From: Synergistaceae bacterium
Lineage (GTDB): Bacteria; Synergistota; Synergistia; Synergistales; Synergistaceae
Direction: 5' to 3'
Assembly (NCBI GenBank): GCA_031269915.1
Contig: JAISYN010000217.1
Coordinates: 1-32,105 of the forward strand
Length of the DNA stretch: 32,105 bases
Below, in pieces: positions 8,407 through 17,589 of the stretch. Within the stretch, counting starts at the first letter, position 1, and each line of letters starts with the position of its first letter. The notes beneath the pieces are model-generated. The model made no database searches and had not been told where the DNA came from. It saw nothing but the letters and a program-made list of their open reading frames with translations. Made by a program: the position numbers and the translations under genes.

Positions 8407-11085
8407 ATGTTCAAGGGAATATTGAAAGTTTTGGGATTCGACCCGAACGATAAATTGATAGCGCGTTACAGAGATATAGCTTTGGATATAGGCGTACTCG
8501 AAAAAGACGTAAAACTCCTGTCGGATGACGAGTTAAAAAATTCAGCGGTTTATTTCAGACAGAGGCTGTCGGATGGAGAGACGCCGGACGATATCCTTCC
8601 CGAGGTGTTCGCGAGAGTGAGGGAAGTTTCGGCCCGGCGTCTCGGTCTCCGTCACTTCGACGAACAGGTTATAGGCGGCATGGTTTTGAACGAGCGTAAA
8701 ATAGCCGAGATGAAAACCGGAGAGGGCAAAACCCTGGTGGCGACACTGGCGGTTGTTCTGAACGCGATAAAAGGGCTTGGAGCCCACATAGTGACCGTTA
8801 ACGACTATCTGGCCCACCGCGACGCCGAATGGATGGCCCCTATATACGAAGGCATGGGGCTTTCCGTGGGCGTCATATCTCCTTTTATGGACAACGCCGA
8901 CAGGGCCGAAGCGTACAGGGCTGACATCACCTATGGCACCAACAGCGAATTCGGGTTCGATTACCTCCGTGACAACATGGCCCATTCGATTGGTGAAAAA
9001 GTTCAGCGGGGGCACTATTTCTGCATAGTGGACGAAGTGGACTCAATTCTGATAGACGAAGCGCGTACGCCCCTTATCATCTCAGGCCCGTCGGAGGACA
9101 ATATCGAACCGTACAAAAGGGCCGATTCGGCGGCCCGTTCCCTGAAGAAGGGGGACGACTACGAGATTGACGAAAAAGAACGCAACGTGGCCCTTACGGA
9201 AGAGGGTATAGCTCACTGCGAGCACCTGCTGAATCTTCCGGAGCTGTTTACGGATTACGCCAATACGGAGCTGGCTCATAAAATCACCCAGAGCCTCAAG
9301 GCCCACAATCTCTTTCAAAAGGATATCCACTATATCGTGAAAGACGGCGAGATAATCATAGTGGACGAGTTTACCGGGCGGCCCATGATAGGCCGTCGTT
9401 ACTCCGAAGGTCTGCATCAGGCGATCGAGGCCAAAGAGCGGGTGCGGATAGGCCGCGAAAATCAGACGCTCGCTACCATAACGCTCCAAAACTATTTCAG
9501 GATGTATAAAAAACTCTCCGGCATGACCGGAACAGCTTTGACAGAAGCGGAGGAATTCAAGGAAATTTACGGGCTCGAAGTAGCCACGATTCCGACGCAT
9601 CTTCCAATGATAAGAGTCGACCACTCGGATGTCATTTACCGGACCAAAACTGAGAAATTTTCCTCCGCCGCGGAAGAGGTGGAGGAAAGTTTTAAAAGAG
9701 GGCAGCCGGTGCTCGTAGGGACGCCCTCCATAGAAGATTCCGAGAAGATGAGCAAATTGCTGAAGGCGAGAAGAATACCGCACAATGTGCTCAACGCAAA
9801 GGCGCACGAGAGAGAGGCCATGATAGTAGCTCAGGCCGGGCGGTTGTCGGCCGTTACGGTGGCTACCAACATGGCGGGGCGCGGCACCGACATAGTGCTG
9901 GGCGGAAACGCCGAGTTCATGGCCCGCGAAGAGGCGGCCAAGCGCGGTTTCGAACCAGGCTCTGAGGGCTATGAAAATATTCTCGCGCAATTCAGGGCGC
10001 AATGCGCTGAAGAGCATGACAAGGTAGTGGGCTTTGGAGGTCTGCGGATAGTCGGCGTGGAACGCCACGAATCCCGAAGGATAGACAACCAGCTCCGCGG
10101 ACGCTCCGGCCGTCAGGGAGATCCCGGAGAGAGCAGGTTTTACGTGGCGTTGGAGGACGATCTGCTGAGGCTCTTCGGCGGCGAGAAAGTACAGGCCATA
10201 ATGACGAAACTCGGCATGGAGGAAGGCGAGTCGATAGAGAATTCCCTTCTCACGAGGCAGATAGAGAGCGCTCAGAAAAAAGTAGAGGCTATGCACTTCG
10301 ATATCAGAAAGCAGCTCCTGTCATACGACGATGTCATGAACCAGCAGCGGGAGGCCATTTACAAAGAGCGCGACGAAATATTGTCGGGGACCGATATTAT
10401 CGAACGTACGTTTGGTATAATGGAAGACACGATTTCGTCGGCCCTGGGACATGTGTTCGACAATTCTGACGCGCCCGACGTAAAAGGAGCGGCGACCAGG
10501 CTCAAGTCGATATTCTGGCCGGGTATAGAAAATCATTTGAACGGCGTGGATACGCCGTCAGAAATGTCCGAAGCGGAAAATAGGATAAAAGCGGAGCTGC
10601 GCGAGCGTTTCGACAGCAAGATAGCGGAACTTGGCGAGGAAAACGCCGCTCGTATAATGAGGTTTGTGTTATTGCAGGTTCTCGACGCAAGTTGGAGGGA
10701 GCATCTTCTGGGAATGGATGAATTGCGCAGAGGTATAGGGCTGCGCGCTATAGGGCAGAAAGACCCTCTCATCGAATACCAGTTCGAGTCTTATAATCTC
10801 TTTCAGCAGACGCTCCAAGGCGTGCGTGAAAAGGTCGCCGAGTACGCGCTCCGGGTGACGGTGGTATCGCGCGGCATGCAATCGTCAGGAAGAACGGTGC
10901 GGGAGGGAAGGGACGCGATGATACCCGGTATGAAGGCTTCTTCCGAATCCGCCGCCGCGGCGGCGGGGGATTCGAGACCGAGGCCCGTTCAACGGGGGAA
11001 AAAAGTTGGAAGAAACGATCCGTGCCCGTGCGGAAGCGGCAAAAAATACAAGTTCTGCTGCGGAGGAACGCCTCATGTTTCCTGA
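8407..11085 (+). CDS. secA: preprotein translocase ATPase SecA
   Basis: MKTGEGKTLVATLAVVLNA, VDEVDSILIDEARTPLIISG, NMAGRGTDIVLGG, RGRSGRQGDPGESRFY, C-terminal SEC-C motif GRNDPCPCGSGKKYKFCCG. SD GGAGG at 8389. Confidence 0.98.
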   Translation: MFKGILKVLGFDPNDKLIARYRDIALDIGVLEKDVKLLSDDELKNSAVYFRQRLSDGETPDDILPEVFARVREVSARRLGLRHFDEQVIGGMVLNERKIAEMKTGEGKTLVATLAVVLNAIKGLGAHIVTVNDYLAHRDAEWMAPIYEGMGLSVGVISPFMDNADRAEAYRADITYGTNSEFGFDYLRDNMAHSIGEKVQRGHYFCIVDEVDSILIDEARTPLIISGPSEDNIEPYKRADSAARSLKKGDDYEIDEKERNVALTEEGIAHCEHLLNLPELFTDYANTELAHKITQSLKAHNLFQKDIHYIVKDGEIIIVDEFTGRPMIGRRYSEGLHQAIEAKERVRIGRENQTLATITLQNYFRMYKKLSGMTGTALTEAEEFKEIYGLEVATIPTHLPMIRVDHSDVIYRTKTEKFSSAAEEVEESFKRGQPVLVGTPSIEDSEKMSKLLKARRIPHNVLNAKAHEREAMIVAQAGRLSAVTVATNMAGRGTDIVLGGNAEFMAREEAAKRGFEPGSEGYENILAQFRAQCAEEHDKVVGFGGLRIVGVERHESRRIDNQLRGRSGRQGDPGESRFYVALEDDLLRLFGGEKVQAIMTKLGMEEGESIENSLLTRQIESAQKKVEAMHFDIRKQLLSYDDVMNQQREAIYKERDEILSGTDIIERTFGIMEDTISSALGHVFDNSDAPDVKGAATRLKSIFWPGIENHLNGVDTPSEMSEAENRIKAELRERFDSKIAELGEENAARIMRFVLLQVLDASWREHLLGMDELRRGIGLRAIGQKDPLIEYQFESYNLFQQTLQGVREKVAEYALRVTVVSRGMQSSGRTVREGRDAMIPGMKASSESAAAAAGDSRPRPVQRGKKVGRNDPCPCGSGKKYKFCCGGTPHVS

Positions 11086-11124
11086 CGCGGGTACCGCAAT
11101 AAAATCATAAATCCGGGGGTTGTC

Positions 11125-12951
11125 ATGAGACGCGCTATTGTATCCGTATCTCTTGTATGTCTGTTTTATTGTCTGTCGGCCGTTCCGGCCGCTCCTTTCG
11201 AAAACTGGGATATTATGGGCGAGATAACGCGTCTGAAGGGCGAAGCTCCTACGCTTGCCGCGTTTCCGGAAACGCCGGGCGTGGTGTGGCTGAATTCGGA
11301 CAGGTATTCGCTGTCGGAGAGCGGCGGTAAACTTCATGAGAGCATATATCTGCTTTTGCTGGGATATGGGACTCCCGAAAACGAAATAACGTCCCGCAGA
11401 ATACCTTATCCGCGCGGAGAAGGGGCGAGGCTCGAGATAAAAGAGGCCGCGTGGTATGACCAATCCGAAGGCAAGCGCCTCGGCTCGCTTCCGTTTCGCG
11501 AGTACGAGGAAAATGGCGTGAGGGGAATAGAAATCAATTTTCCGGGCGAGTCCGAAGGTTATGTAGTGGCCGTGACCGCCCTTGAGACGATTCCCGGGCA
11601 GTACCGTCTCGACGATGTTCTCACGCTCGCCGGGGAACTGCCGATATGGGAGCGCAAGGTCGAAGTGGAAGTGCCGGACGGAATGCGCGTTTACTGGGAA
11701 GGTTCGGGCGTTATGGAGCCTGAACGGGTGAAAAACGGGCGCATTGAACGTATAACATGGACGTTGATGAACGAACCGATCTGGAAGAGCGAGGGGCTGA
11801 TAGGAGCCGGCTGTCCGGCTTTAGCTTTCAGCCTCGATCACGGACAGCTCACGAACCTTAAAAGCCTGAGGGAACTGGAAAGCGCACCTTACTCCCCCAA
11901 AATACCGGGCTCCGTCGTGTCGGCGAAGGCAAGTCTGAGTAAAACGGTCGAAAGCATTCACAAGTATATGTCGGTACGCATAATATCCGGGCCCGGTTCC
12001 GACACTGTAAGGCCGATCGAGCGTATAGCGCCCGACGGGCCGTGGACAGGGTGGGAACAGGCTATGATAGCCCGCAGATGGTTGTCGTCTCTTGGTTTCG
12101 ACGCTAAGATTTACTGGCTCCAGCGTCTCCCCGTCGGTTCGGATGGTCCGGATTCGTGGCTGGTGTGGCAAGAGCCCATTCTCAAAGCGGCGGATGGCAA
12201 GGAGGAAATTTACTTCAGACCCGGCGGCGCCGGCAATTTTGAGAGATTGCACCCGTCGCTGTACGGGGTTCCGCTCTATAGGGCCGGTAACGCCGGAATC
12301 GAGAGAATTGTGACGCCAATGGGTTCGGCTGCCGAACATTCTCTCACACAAAAGTGGAAGGTATCCATAGGCGAGGATGGGATCGCTTCGGGAGAACTTG
12401 ACATCACGGTGAACGGCGCGTGGATGGACGTATTCGTTCTCGACAGGGACGCTTCTTTGACGGAAGTTTCGTCCCGGATATTGAAAAATTTCAATTTCAA
12501 CGTTCCGAGCATTGAACTCGAAGCGAAATCAATGAGGCGAACGGGCAGGGGATGCCGCGTAAGCTTTGCCGTGAACGCCGCGCCCGGGATAGTGTCAGGC
12601 AACGACATACTCTTTAAACTCATGGGAGGGCTTCCTGTCTGTTTTGATGAAATACCCGAGAGCGGCGCCAAATATACGCTGCGTTTCCCTTTTATATTTG
12701 AAATAAACTCGGTCATATCGACGCCTAAAGCTTACAGAACTCTATCTTTGCCTGGAAAGTCACAAAGAGGCGATTCGAAAGCCGAACTGAATCAGTCCGT
12801 CGAACACTGGCCAAGGAGAAGACAGGTGGAAGCGTCTTGCAGGTGGACGGTTCGCGCCTACGATATAGACGAGTATCTCTCGGGCAGGATCGCAGAGCAT
12901 CTCGGCCTTGTAACGGCGTGGACGGATATGGCCATACCGATTAGAAAATAG
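11125..12951 (+). CDS. exported protein, DUF3857/transglutaminase-like architecture (probable pseudoenzyme)
   Basis: Signal peptide MRRAIVSVSLVCLFYCLSAVPAA; DUF3857-like N-terminal beta region; TGase-core-like helix WTGWEQAMIARRWLSSLGFDAKIYWL without Cys. Confidence 0.6.
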   Translation: MRRAIVSVSLVCLFYCLSAVPAAPFENWDIMGEITRLKGEAPTLAAFPETPGVVWLNSDRYSLSESGGKLHESIYLLLLGYGTPENEITSRRIPYPRGEGARLEIKEAAWYDQSEGKRLGSLPFREYEENGVRGIEINFPGESEGYVVAVTALETIPGQYRLDDVLTLAGELPIWERKVEVEVPDGMRVYWEGSGVMEPERVKNGRIERITWTLMNEPIWKSEGLIGAGCPALAFSLDHGQLTNLKSLRELESAPYSPKIPGSVVSAKASLSKTVESIHKYMSVRIISGPGSDTVRPIERIAPDGPWTGWEQAMIARRWLSSLGFDAKIYWLQRLPVGSDGPDSWLVWQEPILKAADGKEEIYFRPGGAGNFERLHPSLYGVPLYRAGNAGIERIVTPMGSAAEHSLTQKWKVSIGEDGIASGELDITVNGAWMDVFVLDRDASLTEVSSRILKNFNFNVPSIELEAKSMRRTGRGCRVSFAVNAAPGIVSGNDILFKLMGGLPVCFDEIPESGAKYTLRFPFIFEINSVISTPKAYRTLSLPGKSQRGDSKAELNQSVEHWPRRRQVEASCRWTVRAYDIDEYLSGRIAEHLGLVTAWTDMAIPIRK

Positions 12952-12975
12952 ATAATTGCCCCGGAGGTTCTGATT

Positions 12976-14652
12976 ATGGACAACGGCAGGGAAAAAATAG
13001 CGTCACTGATAAAAGCGGCCGCGGAATCGGCGGCGTCGGATGCCGGCATAAAACTGACCGATGATTTTTCCGTTCTTCTGGAGCGTCCTAAAATAGCGCA
13101 AAGGGGAGACTGGACGACCAACGCCGCGATGAAATGCTCGAAGCTGTTCGGCATGTCTCCGATGGAACTTGCTTCTGAAATATCCGGCAGGGTGAAAACG
13201 GGAGACGTCATAGAGAGAATAGAAGTAGCCGTTCCAGGATTCATTAATATCACTCTGACAAAAAACTGGATGACGGAGACGATAGAATCCGTGATGATGC
13301 TCGGTGCTGAATACGGCTCAAACAGTATGGGGAAAGGGAGAAAAGTACAGGTCGAATTTGTCAGCGCCAATCCCACCGGACCGCTTCATCTCGGACATGG
13401 GCGCGGCGGAGCGGTCGGGGACGTCATGTCCTCCATACTGGCTTTCGCCGGGTGGGAAGTCGAACGGGAGTACTACATCAACGATGCCGGACTTCAGATG
13501 GAAAACCTTGGCAAATCCACCCAATCGCGTTATTTCGCTCTCTTCGGGAGGGAGGAAGACGCTCCCTTCCCCGAGGACGGCTATCCGGGGGACTATATCG
13601 GCGAAATAGCGCGCGCCATAGCGTCAGAGCGCGGAGACGCGATGACGCGTCTTCCTTTGGATGAAACGCTGCCTTTTTTCAGAGACAGAACCTGTGAGTC
13701 CGTGCTCGGCATGATAAAGAGAGATCTTGCGGATTTCGGGATAAAATTCGACGTATGGTTCTCGGAGAGGTCCCTTTACGGCGACGATCTCACGGAACGA
13801 ACCATTTCGCTCCTGAAGACCAACGGGTACGCTTATGAGATGGACGGCGCGGTATGGTTCAAGGCCACCGCGTTCGGGGACGATAAAGACCGCGTGATGA
13901 TAAGAAACAATGGCGCGCCCACTTATTTCACGTCGGACACCGCATATCTGCTTGACAAATACGAACGTAAATTCGATCTCCTCATCTATGTTTGGGGCGC
14001 CGATCACCACGGTTACGTGCCGAGGATACGCTCGGTCAATAAAGCGCTGGGCGCGCGTGACGAAAGCCTCGAATTTATGCTGATCCAATTTGTGAGTCTT
14101 TTGAGGAACGGAACGCCGGTGGCGATGTCCAAGAGGGCGGGGACTTTCGTTACGCTGCGCGAGGTCATCGATGAAGTCGGGAGGGACGCCGCAAGGTTTT
14201 TCTTCGTCAACAGGAGGTGCGACTCCCACCTTGATTTCGATCTCGAAGTGGCGAAACAGACGTCTTCTGACAATCCGGTCTATTACGTCCAGTACGCGCA
14301 CGCGAGGATTTGCAGCATAATTCGCGAGGCGGTTGCGCGCGGCATCGCAATGCCTGAGATCGCGGATGTCGATTTGAGCCTGCTCGAAGATTCAAGCGAG
14401 GCGAGGCTTGTAAAGGAGATATCCCGTTTCCCTGAGGAGGCGGCGCACGCGGCCTCCAATTTGGAGCCTCACCGGATAGCGTTTTACGCCACAAGCCTGG
14501 CCGAGGCGTTTCACTCGTTCTACAACACGCGGAAAATATTGGGCGAGCCGGCCGACATCATGAATGCGAGGCTGCTTCTGGCTGACGCGTCGAGGATTAC
14601 AATCGCGAACACGCTCAGGCTGCTCGGGGTGTCCGCGCCGGAGAAAATGTGA
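12976..14652 (+). CDS. argS: arginyl-tRNA synthetase
   Basis: VEFVSANPTGPLHLGHGRGGAVGD (HIGH), AMSKRAGTFVTLREVIDEVGRDAARFFF, C-terminal DALR domain. Confidence 0.98.
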   Translation: MDNGREKIASLIKAAAESAASDAGIKLTDDFSVLLERPKIAQRGDWTTNAAMKCSKLFGMSPMELASEISGRVKTGDVIERIEVAVPGFINITLTKNWMTETIESVMMLGAEYGSNSMGKGRKVQVEFVSANPTGPLHLGHGRGGAVGDVMSSILAFAGWEVEREYYINDAGLQMENLGKSTQSRYFALFGREEDAPFPEDGYPGDYIGEIARAIASERGDAMTRLPLDETLPFFRDRTCESVLGMIKRDLADFGIKFDVWFSERSLYGDDLTERTISLLKTNGYAYEMDGAVWFKATAFGDDKDRVMIRNNGAPTYFTSDTAYLLDKYERKFDLLIYVWGADHHGYVPRIRSVNKALGARDESLEFMLIQFVSLLRNGTPVAMSKRAGTFVTLREVIDEVGRDAARFFFVNRRCDSHLDFDLEVAKQTSSDNPVYYVQYAHARICSIIREAVARGIAMPEIADVDLSLLEDSSEARLVKEISRFPEEAAHAASNLEPHRIAFYATSLAEAFHSFYNTRKILGEPADIMNARLLLADASRITIANTLRLLGVSAPEKM

Positions 14653-14653
14653 C

Positions 14654-14953
14654 GTGCCGAAATTGAGATGGGTTGTCGTTTACGCCGTTGCGTCTTTCAT
14701 AATGGCGGTAACGATCGTAACCCTTTTCAAGGAGATCGGCAGGATAGAGCGTCTCTCCGACTCTCTGGAATCGAAAATGGAGGAACTTGTAGAACTCACA
14801 AGGAAAAATCATGAACTCCAGGAGAGAATAAGTTATTACACCACTCCAGACGGCGTCGCGTATATAGCGAGGGAGGAGTATAATCTCGTCCGACCCGGTG
14901 AAAAAGTATACAGAATAGAAATAGTTTCAGAGGACATATTGCGCAAAGAGTGA
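14654..14953 (+). CDS. septum formation initiator FtsB/DivIC-like protein, GTG start
   Basis: Single N-terminal TM helix, coiled coil, then ISYYTTPDGVAYIAREEYNLVRPGEKVYRI, the typical FtsB/DivIC C-terminal motif. Confidence 0.85.
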   Translation: MPKLRWVVVYAVASFIMAVTIVTLFKEIGRIERLSDSLESKMEELVELTRKNHELQERISYYTTPDGVAYIAREEYNLVRPGEKVYRIEIVSEDILRKE

Positions 14954-14967
14954 CGGGAGTATATAAT
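14939..14967 (+). promoter_or_regulatory. putative rpsF operon promoter TTGCGC-17-TATAAT
   Basis: TTGCGC 14939-14944, 17-bp spacer, perfect TATAAT 14962-14967. Confidence 0.6.
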
Positions 14968-14984
14968 CAAAAACTGTTATCCCT

Positions 14985-15006
14985 GCCTCTCGCGAGGACG
15001 AGAGGC
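14985..15006 (+). promoter_or_regulatory. rpsF 5' leader hairpin
   Basis: GCCTCTCG (14985-14992) / CGAGAGGC (14999-15006), 6-nt loop, between the putative TSS and the rpsF SD. Confidence 0.5.
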
Positions 15007-15052
15007 CAAGAGAGTGAACAAACTCGCAGACCATGGGGAGGAGGTGAATATC

Positions 15053-15337
15053 GTGCGACTTTACGAATTGACAGTGATTCTGGCGGACGGTTTGGAAGAC
15101 AGCAATGCGGCCGTCGAGGAAATAGCGGAGGTCGTGCGCGGATTAGGGGCTGAGGTGGATAAGATCGACCTCTGGGGCAAGCGGCGTCTGGCCTACCCTA
15201 TCAAAAAACAGCAGGAAGGTTTCTACGCGCTGGTCGTATTCAAAATGGCGCCGGACGCAATCAGAGAACTCGATAGAGTATTGGGCCTGAGAGCTTCCGT
15301 TTTGAGACATCTTGTCGTAACCGCGGATGAAGAGTAG
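15053..15337 (+). CDS. rpsF: 30S ribosomal protein S6
   Basis: MRLYELTVILADGLED...WGKRRLAYPIKKQQEGFYALVVFKM. GTG start at 15053 after GGGGAGGAGG; the ORF-track start at 15014 is less likely. Confidence 0.96.
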   Translation: MRLYELTVILADGLEDSNAAVEEIAEVVRGLGAEVDKIDLWGKRRLAYPIKKQQEGFYALVVFKMAPDAIRELDRVLGLRASVLRHLVVTADEE

Positions 15338-15346
15338 GTAATAACG

Positions 15347-15898
15347 ATGTCGAGAGGTTTCAACAGAGTTATTTTGATGGGTAATCTCGCCCGCGATCCC
15401 GATATAAGGCATACCCCGAACAAACAGAAGGTAGCCCGTATAACAGTGGCCGTGGGGCGTCAATGGAAGAACAAAGTCACGGGAGAGCTTCAGAGCCATA
15501 CAGATTTTGTTCCGGTTGTGGCATGGACATTCCTGGCCGATATCTGCGACCGGTATCTCCGCAAGGGAAAGCCGGTTCTCGTGGAGGGGCGCATACAGGT
15601 TCGCGAATACGAGGAAGCCAAGACGGGCGCGCGTAAATGGGCGACCGAGGTCGTGGCGGACAACATAGTGATGTTGTCCTCGGGGCGCCGAGAGGATGAT
15701 TCATATGGTGAAATCCCGGCCCCTCGCCCGGCAGCTCAGTCTGCCGCCCAGACGGCCTACAAGCAGCCAGGGTCAGCGTATCAGGGGGATGTGGGAAGCC
15801 TCAGGGACGATATAGATTTCGAGGAAGATTTTCCGCTCGATTTCTCGGAGCTGAACGAATCGCAGGACGGTTCGGGTGAAGTGGACGTCCCGTTTTAG
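15347..15898 (+). CDS. ssb: single-stranded DNA-binding protein
   Basis: SRGFNRVILMGNLARDPDIRHTPNKQKVARITVAV OB fold; acidic tail ending DVPF. Confidence 0.97.
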   Translation: MSRGFNRVILMGNLARDPDIRHTPNKQKVARITVAVGRQWKNKVTGELQSHTDFVPVVAWTFLADICDRYLRKGKPVLVEGRIQVREYEEAKTGARKWATEVVADNIVMLSSGRREDDSYGEIPAPRPAAQSAAQTAYKQPGSAYQGDVGSLRDDIDFEEDFPLDFSELNESQDGSGEVDVPF

Positions 15899-15933
15899 AT
15901 ATTTGTCGTTGTATATGAGGGAGTTGAATTTTC

Positions 15934-16170
15934 GTGGATAATAATTTCAGAAAGCGCCGTAAACGCCGTCCGAAGGTCTGTCACTACTGCGTGGATAAGG
16001 TTTCCAATATAGACTACAAAGAGGCCGAAAAGCTGCGCAGATATATAACTGACAGAGGCAAGATAGTCCCAAGACGCGTCACCGGAACCTGTGCCAAGCA
16101 TCAACGGCAATTGACGGGAGCTATAAAGAGGGCGCGTTTTCTTGCTCTTCTGCCTTTCACATCGGATTAA
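15934..16170 (+). CDS. rpsR: 30S ribosomal protein S18 (Cys-containing C+ form), GTG start
   Basis: [15 protein letters not shown]...[39 protein letters not shown]. Confidence 0.97.
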   Translation: MDNNFRKRRKRRPKVCHYCVDKVSNIDYKEAEKLRRYITDRGKIVPRRVTGTCAKHQRQLTGAIKRARFLALLPFTSD

Positions 16171-16177
16171 TACGCCA

Positions 16178-16207
16178 GAGGGAGAGAAGAGAGACGAACT
16201 CTCCCTC
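16178..16207 (+). terminator. hairpin after rpsR (possible attenuator, no U-tract)
   Basis: GAGGGAGAG (16178-16186) / CTCTCCCTC (16199-16207), 12-nt loop; downstream CATATTC rather than a T-run. Confidence 0.35.
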
Positions 16208-16221
16208 CATATTCAGGTAAA

Positions 16222-17139
16222 ATGTCCTCCGCTTCTTTCAGAGACTGGTTAGTATGTACTGCCTCTAGTTTCCTTCTTTTTATAATAGGAATGGTATCGC
16301 CGGTTTTTTCTTTGCCGGCGACGTTCGTATTTTCTTTTCCTTCCGCTTTGCTCGCTGTGGAGTACGGCGCGGCTGCCGCGTCGTCGAGCGTATTTATGGC
16401 GTCGTTGTTGCTGAGCCTAGTCGCTCCTGGATTTTACAGTCTCATGTATTTTTTTATGTTCGGCCTTTCAGGAATGTGTATAGGACTTTTGGCAAAATTC
16501 CAGCTTGCTTGCGGCGATTTCCTGATGATATCTTCCGCCATGGAATTTATGGGAAAATTGGCCGGAATGCTGGTTCTTTTCCTCGCCACCGGGATAAATA
16601 CGCTCTCTCCCGACGCGTCGGAGATAGAAAAAATCATAGTGTCGCTGGGTTTGCAGCCCGCAGAGCGACAGATGCTGCATACCGTCATGGATCGGATTAT
16701 CATACTCATACCGTACAGTATGATAATTTTTTCCGCGGCGGAAGCCACGTTATGCCTTATACTTCTGTCGTACGTCCATAAAAAAAGAACTGCAACCAGG
16801 ATATTTACGCTGCCTCCGTTTGGCGACTGGAAATTTCCGAGGAGTATACTGATGGCTTTGCTGATAGGGTTCATATGCGTCAGAATAACGAACGGCAGGG
16901 AGAATTTGTATATGGTTCGTCAGGTCGGAGCGAATCTCAGCGAGTTGTCAAGGACGTTGTTTATAGTGCAGGGCTTGTGTTGCGGGTATTTTTTCATGGC
17001 GCGCAGGGGTATTCCGAAATTGTTAAGCGTCATGATGATAGCTGTGATGCCTTTTGTGCCGTTTCTGAGCGATATATTCGCGATAGTGGGCGTTGCCGAC
17101 ATGGGTTTTAATTTGAGAGAAAGATTCAGGGGGGCTTGA
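16222..17139 (+). CDS. DUF2232 (YybS-like) multi-TM membrane protein
   Basis: Roughly eight hydrophobic segments; C-terminal ...LFIVQGLCCGYFFMARRGIPKLLSVMMIAVMPFVPFLSDIFAIVGVADMGFNLRERF matches the DUF2232 pattern; immediately upstream of rplI. Confidence 0.8.
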   Translation: MSSASFRDWLVCTASSFLLFIIGMVSPVFSLPATFVFSFPSALLAVEYGAAAASSSVFMASLLLSLVAPGFYSLMYFFMFGLSGMCIGLLAKFQLACGDFLMISSAMEFMGKLAGMLVLFLATGINTLSPDASEIEKIIVSLGLQPAERQMLHTVMDRIIILIPYSMIIFSAAEATLCLILLSYVHKKRTATRIFTLPPFGDWKFPRSILMALLIGFICVRITNGRENLYMVRQVGANLSELSRTLFIVQGLCCGYFFMARRGIPKLLSVMMIAVMPFVPFLSDIFAIVGVADMGFNLRERFRGA

Positions 17140-17140
17140 A

Positions 17141-17587
17141 ATGAAGGTCATACTTTTGCAGGACGTCAGCAAGGTCGGAGCGAAGGGCGATCTGATAGAG
17201 GTATCCGACGGCTACGCGCGCAATTTTCTTTTGAAGAAGGGGCTCGCGGTGGAAGGGACGGAAGGCCGTGTAAAAGAGTGGCGTGAAAACCAGAAGGCCA
17301 GGAAAAACCACGAGGAGAGACTGGAGAAAGCGGCCGTGGAGGCGAAGAAAAAGATCGGCGGTAAAAGGGTGACGGTGACGGTGAACGCGGGAGAGGAAGG
17401 CCGTCTTTTCGGAAGCGTCACGGCAAGCCATATTGCCGAGGCCCTGAGATCGCAGCACGGAGTCGAAGCGGACAAGCGCGACATAAAGCTCGACGAACAG
17501 ATAAGACAGGTTGGCCTGTACCCGTTCAGGATAAGGCTTTATACCGGCGTGGAAGCGGAACTGACCCTCGAAGTGAAAGCGGGATAG
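17141..17587 (+). CDS. rplI: 50S ribosomal protein L9
   Basis: MKVILLQDVSKVGAKGDLIEVSDGYARNFLLKKGLAVEGT, canonical L9 N-terminus. Confidence 0.98.
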   Translation: MKVILLQDVSKVGAKGDLIEVSDGYARNFLLKKGLAVEGTEGRVKEWRENQKARKNHEERLEKAAVEAKKKIGGKRVTVTVNAGEEGRLFGSVTASHIAEALRSQHGVEADKRDIKLDEQIRQVGLYPFRIRLYTGVEAELTLEVKAG

Positions 17588-17589
17588 CC

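Noticed and set aside
9082-10296. 404-codon minus-strand ORF inside secA
   Set aside because: Shadow ORF of secA; composition not protein-like.
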